Under the pieces are notes generated by a model. That model saw nothing but the letters and a program-made list of their open reading frames with translations, did not search any database and was not told the DNA's origin. The translations under genes and the position numbers were made by a program. A stretch of 64,000 nt of DNA from Spirochaetia bacterium UBA5763 (GTDB lineage: Bacteria; Spirochaetota; UBA4802; UBA5550), in the NCBI GenBank assembly GCA_002418835.1, contig DIEX01000031.1, positions 103,217 through 167,216 on the forward strand, written 5' to 3'. Positions 26,648 to 34,484 of the stretch are shown here, in pieces (position 1 is the stretch's first letter; every line of letters starts with the position of its first letter).

Positions 26648-28546
26648 CTATTCCGCGTACATCGCTTCCACAAGAGCTTTATAGTTGTTAAGTACCACTT
26701 TTCTCTTGATCTTAAGGGTAGGGGTAACTTCACCGGCCTCCTGTGAGAAAATTCTCGGTATCAGGGTGAACTTCTTAATCTGTTCAACCTGGCCCAGGTC
26801 TTTCTGTCTTTTGTCGATTATATCTTTGTATAAAGCGACAACTTCAGGTTTTGCAATAAGTTCCTCATTAGAAGAATACTTTATGCCGTTTTTAGATGCC
26901 CATTCAGCGAGGTTTATAAAATCAGGTGCTATGATAGCAGTGATATACTTTTTACCTTCACCGGCAACCGCAACGTTTTCTATATAGTGATCCTCGCATA
27001 AAAGAACTTCAATCTTCTGCGGAGCTACGTTTTTCCCTCCGGCTGTGATTATGAGGTCCTTGAGCCTGTCTGTTATGGCAACAAATCCATCCTTATCCAT
27101 GACCCCCACATCCCCGGATTTGAACCAGCCGTCATCCGTGAAAGCCTCTTTTGTTGCCTGGGGATTCTTGTAGTATTCTTTAAATACATTGGGTCCCCTG
27201 AACTGAAGCTCACCTGTTGCAGCATCAATCCTCATTTCAGAAAGAGGGACAACTCCCCCCACTGTGCCGAGTCTGAAAACCTCATGGCCGTTAAATATTA
27301 TTCCCGGCGCGGTTTCAGTGAGCCCGTAACCCTGAGTTACAAGCATACCGCAGTAGAAGAAAAATTTTTCAATTTCAGGATTGAGGGATGAACCGCCGCT
27401 CCCTACATGGTGCATGTTTTTGCCGAATAGATCCCGTACCTTGTGCAGTACAAGCTTGTCAGCTATTGCCCGTTTGAAGCGGAGTGTGAGAGGAGGCATC
27501 TGACCTGCAAGCACCATATCCCCTGCTTCCTTTGCAACTTTGATTGACCAGAAGAATATCTTCTGTTTCTTTTTAGGGGCTTCAAGGATCTTTGTGAATA
27601 AAGTCGAATAAACTTTTTCAAAGAGCCTGGCCGCGTTGAACATATGGGTGGTATTTGCCTCCTGGATATACTCCATGACCTTTGTGTGGTCATCGCAGTA
27701 CCAGATATGTGCCCCTGATGTGAGGAAGCCGTAATCCCATGAGCGTTCAAGCGCGTGACTAAGGGGGAGCCAGGAGAAAGTGGAATCATCAGGACTGAAT
27801 GGGCCCTGTGTATATTTGCCGATAGACCAGCCGTTATGCATAAAATTTTTGTGAGTAAGAACAACACCCTTGGGCTCGCCGGTTGTCCCTGATGTATATA
27901 CTATTGTGCAGACATCATCATAGTGACAGCGTTTTTTAATATCTTCAATCTTATCTTTGTGACCGGCTTTTCTCCCCATATCAAGGAAGTTATCCCACAT
28001 CATGACGCGGGGATCACTGGCAATCTTTGTACCACGGTGGAATACAACAATCTTTTCAAGTCCGGGGCATTTATCCAGAAGCGGGTATGCCCTGTCGTAT
28101 TGTGCCTGGCCTGCGAGGAAAAGAATTCTTAAACCTGAATGATTTACGATATACTCTGTTTCCTTTGTTGAGTTCGTAGGGTAGACAGGGACATCTATAG
28201 CCCTGATGAGCATTGAACCGAGGTCCGCGATATGCCACTGGGCCCTGTTGTTCGAAAATATTCCGACCCTGTCCTCCTCTTTTATGCCGGATTCAAGAAG
28301 TGCTGAGGCAACAGCGTGCATCTGCTCAGCAAGCTGGTTCCATGAAGTCTCCTGCCAGCTTCCGTAAGCTTTGTCATGCAGTACGGCCCTGCCTCCGTAT
28401 TTTTTTGCGAGGTCAAGTATGTAGAGTGCGTAATGTTTCTGAGTGTCCAGTACCTCCTGAAATTCTTTTTCAAGACTTGCTTTTTCAGCTTTGAATTTTT
28501 CTGTGAGGTTGACCTGACTCAACCTGTTTCTGAATTTGTAGCCCAC
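26648..28546 (-). CDS. Long-chain fatty acid-CoA ligase (FadD15-like, AMP-forming)
   Basis: 632 residues. It activates fatty acids with ATP and CoA, probably at the inner membrane face. The ANL motifs are complete: TIVYTSGTTGEPKGVVLTHK (P-loop), GYGLTETAP, the WFKSGDVGVMDKDGFVAITDRLKDLII segment and a C-terminal lysine in TPTLKIKRKVV. Length and the N-terminal SWQETSWNQLAEQM fit the long-chain, FadD15-like branch. The start is GTG 28546, with GGGGGAATC upstream. Nearby are acyl-CoA dehydrogenase, 4-hydroxybutyrate dehydrogenase and thioesterase genes, so the region is rich in acyl metabolism. The 240 bp upstream (28547-28786) show only AT-rich sequence. Confidence 0.92.
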   Translation of the reverse strand: MGYKFRNRLSQVNLTEKFKAEKASLEKEFQEVLDTQKHYALYILDLAKKYGGRAVLHDKAYGSWQETSWNQLAEQMHAVASALLESGIKEEDRVGIFSNNRAQWHIADLGSMLIRAIDVPVYPTNSTKETEYIVNHSGLRILFLAGQAQYDRAYPLLDKCPGLEKIVVFHRGTKIASDPRVMMWDNFLDMGRKAGHKDKIEDIKKRCHYDDVCTIVYTSGTTGEPKGVVLTHKNFMHNGWSIGKYTQGPFSPDDSTFSWLPLSHALERSWDYGFLTSGAHIWYCDDHTKVMEYIQEANTTHMFNAARLFEKVYSTLFTKILEAPKKKQKIFFWSIKVAKEAGDMVLAGQMPPLTLRFKRAIADKLVLHKVRDLFGKNMHHVGSGGSSLNPEIEKFFFYCGMLVTQGYGLTETAPGIIFNGHEVFRLGTVGGVVPLSEMRIDAATGELQFRGPNVFKEYYKNPQATKEAFTDDGWFKSGDVGVMDKDGFVAITDRLKDLIITAGGKNVAPQKIEVLLCEDHYIENVAVAGEGKKYITAIIAPDFINLAEWASKNGIKYSSNEELIAKPEVVALYKDIIDKRQKDLGQVEQIKKFTLIPRIFSQEAGEVTPTLKIKRKVVLNNYKALVEAMYAE

Positions 28547-28786
28547 GTCTGATTCCCCCTTTTTAGCGAATTTAACTTCAAATCGCTGCTCCCTTCGGGG
28601 TTGTGACTTCTATTTTTATATATTTTTCATGTAGACTCAGTTTTTTACACCCTCTTTTTTTTAAATGCAACAAAAAAATGAGCAATTTTCCGTATTGTAT
28701 ATAAAATGCGGAAATTTTTTATCTGCTTGCAGTATGGATTGAAATACATTATGATGAATTGGAATTGAGCAGTAATCAAATATAAA

Positions 28787-28982
28787 GGGCTGACCTAAAA
28801 AATCAGATTTTCATGTTTTTGTCATTCCGGTTTTGCAATTTCAATTCGTGCAAATACCGGAATCTCCTGATTGAATCAGCTGTATGAGATACCGGCATTT
28901 TATCCCGAGGGTACTTCTTCGCGGCGCTCAGGGCGCGCACGCTACAGCCGGTATGACAAAGAAATTACTTTTAGACAACCCC
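28787..28982. repeat. MITE-like element, copy A (196 bp)
   Basis: Non-coding and palindromic overall. Left end GGGCTGACCTAAAAAATCAG leads into TTTTTGTCATTCCGG; the right end CCGGTATGACAAAG leads into TTACTTTTAGACAACCCC, its approximate inverse. The centre has further inverted parts (ATACCGGAATCTC and GAGATACCGGCAT). Copy B lies at 35918-36114 and a partial copy C at 38835-38982. Such terminal inverted repeats without a transposase are typical of miniature elements moved by a transposase encoded elsewhere. Confidence 0.75.
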
Positions 28983-29002
28983 TTTTAAGGTGAGAAAAAG
29001 TG

Positions 29003-29278
29003 ATGGATGTAATAAAAGTTGAACCTGTAAAACCGTCGATATTAAAACTGACTTTTAAAACAAACGAGATTAAGTACTTCGATGTATCTCCATACTGGAA
29101 CAGTTCTTTTTTTAAGGAGCTTCAGGAGTGGGATTATTTCAGGCAGGTGAGGGTATCAGGGCGAACGGTTCAGTGGCCCCATGAACAGGATATTGCTCCT
29201 GAAACACTTTACCTTGAGGGTAAGGAGTTCCAGGAGGTAAGTTCAATCGCTGATGAAGGTGATAAGTATAACAGATAA
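29003..29278 (+). CDS. DUF2442 family protein
   Basis: 91 residues: MDVIKVEPVKPSILKLTFKT, YFDVSPYW, FFKELQEWDYFRQVRV, GRTVQWPHEQDIAPETLY. This is the compact DUF2442 fold, often encoded beside DUF4160 proteins in accessory loci and suspected to be part of toxin-antitoxin-like pairs. No DUF4160 partner is present; the upstream neighbour is instead the MITE-like element. AAGGTGAG lies 8 nt before ATG 29003, preferred over the adjoining GTG. Confidence 0.75.
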   Translation: MDVIKVEPVKPSILKLTFKTNEIKYFDVSPYWNSSFFKELQEWDYFRQVRVSGRTVQWPHEQDIAPETLYLEGKEFQEVSSIADEGDKYNR

Positions 29279-29285
29279 AATTACT

Positions 29286-29346
29286 TCTCCACTTCCGCAA
29301 GAGCTGAATCCTGGTACGCGTGAAAGAATTTTTTTGTAAAAACATC
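29286..29346 (-). pseudogene. Remnant of an acyl-CoA dehydrogenase 3' end
   Basis: These 61 bp match 32574-32634, the last codons of the acyl-CoA dehydrogenase gene, with only a handful of substitutions. On the minus strand they still read FFHAYQDSALAEVEK. Nothing more of the gene remains, so a second copy was lost or this is a short duplicated scar. Confidence 0.8.
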
Positions 29347-29375
29347 CCCTCTTCCATTTTAGTAGAGGGGATGTT
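29341..29375. terminator. Bidirectional terminator
   Basis: AACATCCCCTCT and AGAGGGGATGTT form a perfect 12-bp stem with an 11-nt loop, flanked by A-run and T/A-run. It separates the DUF2442 gene from the convergent dehydrogenase gene. Confidence 0.85.
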
Positions 29376-29410
29376 TAAAAAGGAATCCGAAATATATATG
29401 GAATGCAGAA

Positions 29411-30526
29411 CTAATAAAGTCTTGAATATATATTCAGTATTTCATTCCTGGAAAGGAATACGTAGTTGTTTCCGAGTAGCCTCTGTTGTTTTTCTATAAC
29501 ACCGTCAGTGAAGAGTTCCTTCTCTTTCTCCTTCATGCCGTAGCTTTTCAGGCTTTTTTTGGGTATAAGGTTCCCGAGGAATTTTTCAAGATCATTGTAA
29601 ATGCTGTTTACATCTGAACTTTTAAGTATGTCAGCAAGGAGTCTGTTTATCTCCTTTATTTTGCCATCAGGCTGTAGCCTGTTGTAGGTTTTAAACACCT
29701 CTGTGAAAAACTGGTAGTTTGCCTCGCCGTGCGGAACGTGATAATTTCCCCCAAGAGGGTATGATAAGGCGTGGACAGCTCCGACTCCGGCGTTGCCGAA
29801 TGCAATACCCGCGTAGTTGCTTGCAACAAGGAACTGCTCAATAATCTCTTTCCTGTACTCTCTGCCGTTTTCAATAACCTTTCTATAGCCCTCCATGATC
29901 ATCTCAATGGCCCTGATACTGAAGGTCTCTGTGTAGTTGCTTGCCTTGGGAGACAGGTATGATTCTGAGGCATGTATAAGTGCATCCATTGAGCTGTATA
30001 CAAAATATTCGAATGGGAGTTTTTCAAGCATTGAAGGTATAAGGACTGCCTGATCCGGGAATAGCTCATCTACAGCAAGACCCATCTTTGTCCCCTTTGA
30101 TTCGATAAAAGCTATTGATATATTTGTAACTTCACTTCCTGTTCCGCATGTTGTTGGTACAACAATCAGTTCTTTATCTTTTATAATGGGTACTGTTTTT
30201 TCAAAGATATCCAGCGCGACTTTCGCGTCTTTAAGAACCAGTACTTTGGCTATATCAATTACTGAACCGCCGCCAATGGCGAATATTCTTTTATAGTCGC
30301 TTCGGCCCATGTCTGCTATGATTTTGTTTATCATTCCGTCAGTGGGCTCGCCGCCGTATTTTTCCTGGAAGATAAAAGCGCACTGCAGATTCAGCGGTTT
30401 CATGTAATCATTATAAAGAAATTCATGCGTAAGTATAAAATCATTCTTACCGATGGAAAACTCCGCGGCAAATTCTCCGAATGTTTTAAACTTATGAATA
30501 TCAGGCTTAAGGCTGAATATTTTCAT
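29411..30526 (-). CDS. 4hbD: 4-hydroxybutyrate dehydrogenase (iron-dependent alcohol dehydrogenase family)
   Basis: 371 residues, cytoplasmic. It interconverts 4-hydroxybutyrate and succinate semialdehyde with NAD(H). From memory the sequence follows the Clostridium kluyveri 4HbD closely from end to end (KPDIHKF, FILTHEFLY, FQEKYGGEPTDGMINKII, ELIVVPTTCGTGSEVTN, YGMKEKE, FSRNEI-like tail). The metal ligands are seen in DALIHASESY and in HALSYPLGGNYHVPHGEANY; the NAD-binding GGGSVIDIAK is present. ATG 30526 is preceded by AGGAGAACGAG. It lies 83 bp after the permease gene and probably shares its sigma-54-type promoter. It implies 4-hydroxybutyrate or succinate-semialdehyde metabolism, although the CoA-dependent partners (AbfD, Cat1/2) are not in the window. 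Confidence 0.88.
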   Translation of the reverse strand: MKIFSLKPDIHKFKTFGEFAAEFSIGKNDFILTHEFLYNDYMKPLNLQCAFIFQEKYGGEPTDGMINKIIADMGRSDYKRIFAIGGGSVIDIAKVLVLKDAKVALDIFEKTVPIIKDKELIVVPTTCGTGSEVTNISIAFIESKGTKMGLAVDELFPDQAVLIPSMLEKLPFEYFVYSSMDALIHASESYLSPKASNYTETFSIRAIEMIMEGYRKVIENGREYRKEIIEQFLVASNYAGIAFGNAGVGAVHALSYPLGGNYHVPHGEANYQFFTEVFKTYNRLQPDGKIKEINRLLADILKSSDVNSIYNDLEKFLGNLIPKKSLKSYGMKEKEKELFTDGVIEKQQRLLGNNYVFLSRNEILNIYSRLY

Positions 30527-30609
30527 AACTCGTTCTCCTTTTTTAAGACCGGCCCTTATGTGGCAGGGCCGGCCCTGGTCGCTGCTCACCGTTTAAAAAC
30601 ACGGGGAGT

Positions 30610-32007
30610 TTAAGAGTTTTCTTGCTCGGTACTTTTTTTAGGTAGTAATCTCTGGAGTTCAATTAGCATCCAGAGAACGAAACCTGTAACAAGACCGAGT
30701 GTCGGGCCTTTTACGGCAAGCACTACTGCCATAACAAGACCAATACCCCTATGGGCATTCGTTGAAAGCATACGTATACCTATAAATCCGCAAGCATAAG
30801 CCTGGACTGCCATTGTGAGTCCGAAGAATATACCGAAAGCAGGTTTAATCAGTGTGACAAGCGGGAGCATAAGAACTGCGATAATAGTGAAGAATCTGAA
30901 TGTGCCTACACCGCCCCAGTATGTTCTCATGGTGCTGTATCCTGTTTTATACCTTTCAGTAATTGTAAGTAATCCTGATGCCCAGAGCGGACCATTCATA
31001 GGAACCCATGGTGCAAAGATGCCCATAATAAAGTTCCTTATGGCGCTCACAAGATTGGATCTGCTGGCATCAAAATCAACTATTTCATCAGGCCTGTTTG
31101 CAGTAGCATCAGTAACAATCTCCTTGGCAAGGACGAAATCTGAAAAAGCGATGATATAAGCTGTTAACGCCATAGGTATAGCCTTTATGAAAAAGGCGAT
31201 GTCAGGGAAACCAATACCGAAAATTGTGTAATGCTCCATAACGTAACCGAAATTTAAAGGTGTAAATCCCCATTCAATTTTAGGAACAGGTATTTCTTTA
31301 AAAATAATCGGAGCAAGCACAATTGCAAAAAGCTGTGCAGGAACAATACCCTGGTTTCTGATGATCTTCCACATTCGGCTTTTTTCTGATAATTTAAGGA
31401 AAAAATCAGAAAAAAGGAAAAAATAGGCTATTGCAATACATGTGACAACAGTCACCGGGGCAACCGGTATTCTTGCGTTGAGAACGTTCATCGCTGCAGC
31501 TATACCTGCACCCAGTACTATACCGCCTTTTATTGATGTGGGTATACTATCAACCAGTTTTTTACCGAGACCGGTTGTGCCCATTATAAGGAAAAGGAGA
31601 CCCACAAGAAGCTGCAGGGCAATCATTGCATGTGTCCTTTCCGGGCCAATGTTATAAGCTGTAAGATAAGTGATTGTAAGCGGCAGAGCAGGGGTAATCC
31701 ACCCCGGTACAACAGGGTCACCGAGAAGTGCAGGGAGATAATAACACATTGCGTTTAATACACCAAAAGTGAGCGCGATGTAAAAATTATCCACACCAAG
31801 TGTTGTCATTGTAATTGTAACACCTGCGCCAAGACATGCTACTCCCAGGAACATAGCTGCAAGAGCCTCTGTTACCTGTATCTCATGATGTATCCAGGGG
31901 AGTCTCATTTTGAAAATTCCCAGAGGGATATAGGGTTGTTCCTTCCCGTACTCTCTTTTCAGCAGCGGGAACTTCTCTTTGTTGAAGCCCGTGATCGGGT
32001 TATTCAC
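30610..32007 (-). CDS. NCS2/SulP-like membrane transporter
   Basis: 465 residues with about 12-14 hydrophobic segments and no signal peptide. Features such as LAAMFLGVACLGAGVTITMTTLG, the LLGDPVVPGWITPALPLTIT re-entrant-like segment and SIPTSIKGGIVLGAGIAAAMNVL resemble the nucleobase/anion exchanger folds (NCS2, SulP). The substrate cannot be read from sequence; co-transcription with 4-hydroxybutyrate dehydrogenase suggests a hydroxy acid or dicarboxylate. The start is GTG with AAGGAGG 8 nt upstream. Regulation: -24/-12 element at 32098-32113 and three palindromes further upstream. Confidence 0.7.
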   Translation of the reverse strand: MNNPITGFNKEKFPLLKREYGKEQPYIPLGIFKMRLPWIHHEIQVTEALAAMFLGVACLGAGVTITMTTLGVDNFYIALTFGVLNAMCYYLPALLGDPVVPGWITPALPLTITYLTAYNIGPERTHAMIALQLLVGLLFLIMGTTGLGKKLVDSIPTSIKGGIVLGAGIAAAMNVLNARIPVAPVTVVTCIAIAYFFLFSDFFLKLSEKSRMWKIIRNQGIVPAQLFAIVLAPIIFKEIPVPKIEWGFTPLNFGYVMEHYTIFGIGFPDIAFFIKAIPMALTAYIIAFSDFVLAKEIVTDATANRPDEIVDFDASRSNLVSAIRNFIMGIFAPWVPMNGPLWASGLLTITERYKTGYSTMRTYWGGVGTFRFFTIIAVLMLPLVTLIKPAFGIFFGLTMAVQAYACGFIGIRMLSTNAHRGIGLVMAVVLAVKGPTLGLVTGFVLWMLIELQRLLPKKSTEQENS

Positions 32008-32097
32008 GATAGCAACCTCCTTAGTTTTTTATAAAGTGATGATTGTATGAGAATGAATTATTAGATAAAAATGAAACGTATGCTTAGATGAATAAGA

Positions 32098-32113
32098 CGC
32101 ATTAAATGTGCCT
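32098..32113 (-). promoter_or_regulatory. Sigma-54-type -24/-12 promoter of the permease-4hbD operon
   Basis: On the minus strand the sequence is AGGCACATTTAATGCG. Compared with the sigma-54 consensus TGGCACG-N4-TTGCW it keeps GGCAC and TGC, and the GG and GC doublets are separated exactly as required. It lies about 90 bp upstream of the permease GTG. Confidence 0.65.
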
Positions 32114-32302
32114 TGATTTTGCATATAGATATTTTTAATAGAAAAAAACCGTCTATTATGATTTTTATTTGTAATAATGAATAATCATTGGTGATTATTC
32201 AGCGAAATTAGCTTTTTTCATGATTTGGAGTGTTTATTTTTGATAAAACATTAGGTTATTGTAGGAGTAAAAGCATGAAAATATCTTTATTTTATGTTTT
32301 TT

Positions 32303-32318
32303 GTTCCAATTGTGAAAC
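32303..32318. promoter_or_regulatory. GTTTCA-N4-TGAAAC palindrome, site 1
   Basis: GTTCCA-ATTG-TGAAAC; one base differs from a perfect palindrome. It lies 190 bp upstream of the -24/-12 element, a typical enhancer distance for a sigma-54 activator. Confidence 0.6.
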
Positions 32319-32474
32319 AAAAAACAATTTATTAAATATATAAAAAAAAGAATAGAAATTTTATAATTGTCACAATAATAGATTCATCTAATTTTAACTC
32401 CTTTGATGGTAAATAAAATTTTAAGAAACATTTATATGTAGCATATATAGGGATTATGTGTAAAATAACATGTC

Positions 32475-32490
32475 GTTTCATTGTTGAAAC
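32475..32490. promoter_or_regulatory. GTTTCA-N4-TGAAAC palindrome, site 2
   Basis: GTTTCA-TTGT-TGAAAC, perfect, with the same 4-nt centre as sites 1 and 3. Confidence 0.65.
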
Positions 32491-32505
32491 ATTTGCTTCT
32501 ATAAT

Positions 32506-32537
32506 GAAACAGTGTTTCAGTGGTGAAACACTGTTTC
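32506..32537. promoter_or_regulatory. GTTTCA-N4-TGAAAC palindrome, site 3, within a 14-bp stem
   Basis: The core GTTTCA-GTGG-TGAAAC is at 32514-32529. The symmetry extends outward to GAAACAGTGTTTCA and its inverse, giving a 32-bp perfect inverted repeat. It could also serve as a hairpin after the acyl-CoA dehydrogenase stop at 32560, but no T-run follows on the minus strand. The remaining sequence of 32008-32559 is AT-rich and holds no gene. Confidence 0.65.
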
Positions 32538-32559
32538 GGCATTTTAAAATTTTGGATGT

Positions 32560-34149
32560 TTATAAGTTTTTGCTCTCCACTTCCGCAAGAGCTAAATCCT
32601 GGTATGCGTGAAAGAATCTTTTTGTGAAATCATCCCATTCCCCGCAAACACGGATTGTCTCTTCGTCAGGTGTGAAGAGATTTTTGTGTGCAAGAATAAA
32701 CTTCAATTCTTCAGAAAAATCTTTCACCATAGTCGAATCAGCACCTTCAAGTATATCTGAAACAAATTCCTCCGGTGAATACCACTCAGAAGCTTTCTGC
32801 AAGTCCCTGTGCATCTGTGTAAGGAGCACGTTTCTCGGCCCCTCCCACAGTTCATTGATCGCAGAGTCGCGGTAGAGTCTGGGGAGAGAGGAGAAGTCCT
32901 CCATGATCCCGTGTCCGCCGAATATTGACATGCTTTTTCGTATTACATCAGTTGAATCCATTGATGCCGTGATCTTCTGAAGCATTATAAGTTCGCGCAC
33001 CGCGAATCTTTTCTTCTTCATTCCGGGAGTGTCTTTTGCGGAGTCTGTCCCCTCCTGTGCGAGAAAATCACGGTAGAGCCTGAATGCCCCGGCGGTTGTA
33101 CGTTTCGCGAATTTTTCGATCTCCGCAATCTGTCCCTTTACCATTGGGAACTCCCCGATCTTTACACCGAATGCATCCCTGAATTCACTGTACTTCTTTG
33201 CCTCTCTCACAGCACGTGTCATGAATGCTGCGGCGGAGAGGCCAACTGTGAGCCTTGAATATGTAAGCACTATCCCCACAACATTGGCAACACCTCTGTT
33301 AAGGGGCCCCACAGGATATGCAACAGCCCCGTTGAAGGTCAGTTCACCGGTTGTAAGTTCACTTGTTCCCATCTTCCACTTGATGCGGTCGATTGTATAA
33401 CCGTTGCGGCGCTCTCTTTCTTTATCACCCGGAAGCCATGACGGCATTATAAAGAGCGCCACATCCTCAGAGCCTTGCGGCTTTGCTGTTACAACAACAT
33501 AATCAGCGTGCGTTGCGGAGCAGAAGAATTTGCTTCCATATAATTTCCATGTTCCGTTTTCATTTACAGCTTCAAGGACATTTGAAGGAACGTCCGATCC
33601 CCCCTGTATCTCGGAGAGGTACTGCGCCCCTATTGCAACATGGCCGTCAATGCCGTCGCGGCAGTGTTTAAGTATCCTGTCTGTTTCCGGTGTATCGGAG
33701 TATTTCTCAAGGAGTTTCACAAGGCCCTCTGTGCATGTCATGGGACAGGCAACGCAGGCCTCGCCGTTCTGGTATATGATAAACATTTTTATGAGCTTCA
33801 CCCATGGAGATTTCTCTTTAGAAAAGAGCTTCTCGCCGAAGATTTCACTCTCCATGATCTCTGTTTCACGGGGCCTCACTATGCGGTCTATCCTGTTGTG
33901 ATGACCGTCGTAGTGCATCATGTATGGCCTTTTCTCCGGCCATGCCATTGATTCAGCCATCTTCCTCCATCTGTATGAAGCTTTCTTCGAAATTTCACGG
34001 GCTTCGGAGTCAATCTGTGAAGCTGCGCCCCCGGTGTAATGCTTTACAACTTTCTGTATAAAGGGGTCATCGGTGTAGTAATCGACATTTTCTCTCCATT
34101 CAAGGAATCCATCGAAATTGTACGGGTTATTTCTTTCGGGGAAAGACAT
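32560..34149 (-). CDS. AidB-like acyl-CoA dehydrogenase
   Basis: 529 residues, longer than ordinary short-chain acyl-CoA dehydrogenases (about 380), with the extended N- and C-terminal parts of the AidB/long-form branch. FAD-binding segments are visible: ACPMTCTEG, YLSEIQGGSDVPSN, KFFCSATHADYVVV, then the C-terminal bundle with FGGHGIMEDFSSLPRLYRDSAINELWEGPRNVLL, which has the WEG motif where AidB-type proteins place the catalytic glutamate. It oxidises an acyl-CoA to enoyl-CoA; electron acceptor (ETF) genes are not here. ATG 34149 has GGAGG 6 nt upstream, so the longer frame to 34218 is rejected. A perfect operator-like palindrome lies 41 bp upstream. Confidence 0.85.
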   Translation of the reverse strand: MSFPERNNPYNFDGFLEWRENVDYYTDDPFIQKVVKHYTGGAASQIDSEAREISKKASYRWRKMAESMAWPEKRPYMMHYDGHHNRIDRIVRPRETEIMESEIFGEKLFSKEKSPWVKLIKMFIIYQNGEACVACPMTCTEGLVKLLEKYSDTPETDRILKHCRDGIDGHVAIGAQYLSEIQGGSDVPSNVLEAVNENGTWKLYGSKFFCSATHADYVVVTAKPQGSEDVALFIMPSWLPGDKERERRNGYTIDRIKWKMGTSELTTGELTFNGAVAYPVGPLNRGVANVVGIVLTYSRLTVGLSAAAFMTRAVREAKKYSEFRDAFGVKIGEFPMVKGQIAEIEKFAKRTTAGAFRLYRDFLAQEGTDSAKDTPGMKKKRFAVRELIMLQKITASMDSTDVIRKSMSIFGGHGIMEDFSSLPRLYRDSAINELWEGPRNVLLTQMHRDLQKASEWYSPEEFVSDILEGADSTMVKDFSEELKFILAHKNLFTPDEETIRVCGEWDDFTKRFFHAYQDLALAEVESKNL

Positions 34150-34189
34150 CCAGGGCCTCCGGAGGTGTTTATTGATGATCTCAGGTAAT

Positions 34190-34212
34190 ATTTGTAACCA
34201 ATGGTTACAAAT
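34190..34212. promoter_or_regulatory. Perfect 23-bp palindromic operator of the acyl-CoA dehydrogenase gene
   Basis: ATTTGTAACCA-A-TGGTTACAAAT: two 11-base arms around a single centre base. Position and form fit a dimeric repressor such as a TetR or GntR/FadR-like protein. I found no second copy in the window. Confidence 0.65.
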
Positions 34213-34484
34213 AGTCAATTATTTTTCCTCTCTATTCACACGTACCATTTATCTTAAATATATAATCTGCTTTTTGTTTATCATCTCTTCAAATTTTTTT
34301 ATATTTAACGTGAATATTCCAATCTTTTTGTATATATTTGATAGGAATGAAGTATGCTTGTTGCGAAACTGCGTCTCGTGCCTGCAGGGTGGCACCTGCG
34401 GGGACTTTTAAGGGGCTATGCCCATTATACCCCTTTAGTATTAATCGGTTTTGCAATAATCAAATATTAGTACGGAGGTAAAAT

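Noticed and set aside
32506..32537. Simple rho-independent terminator of the acyl-CoA dehydrogenase gene
   Set aside because: The stem is strong, but there is no T-run on the minus strand and the core matches two other palindromes with the same spacer, which favours a protein-binding site.
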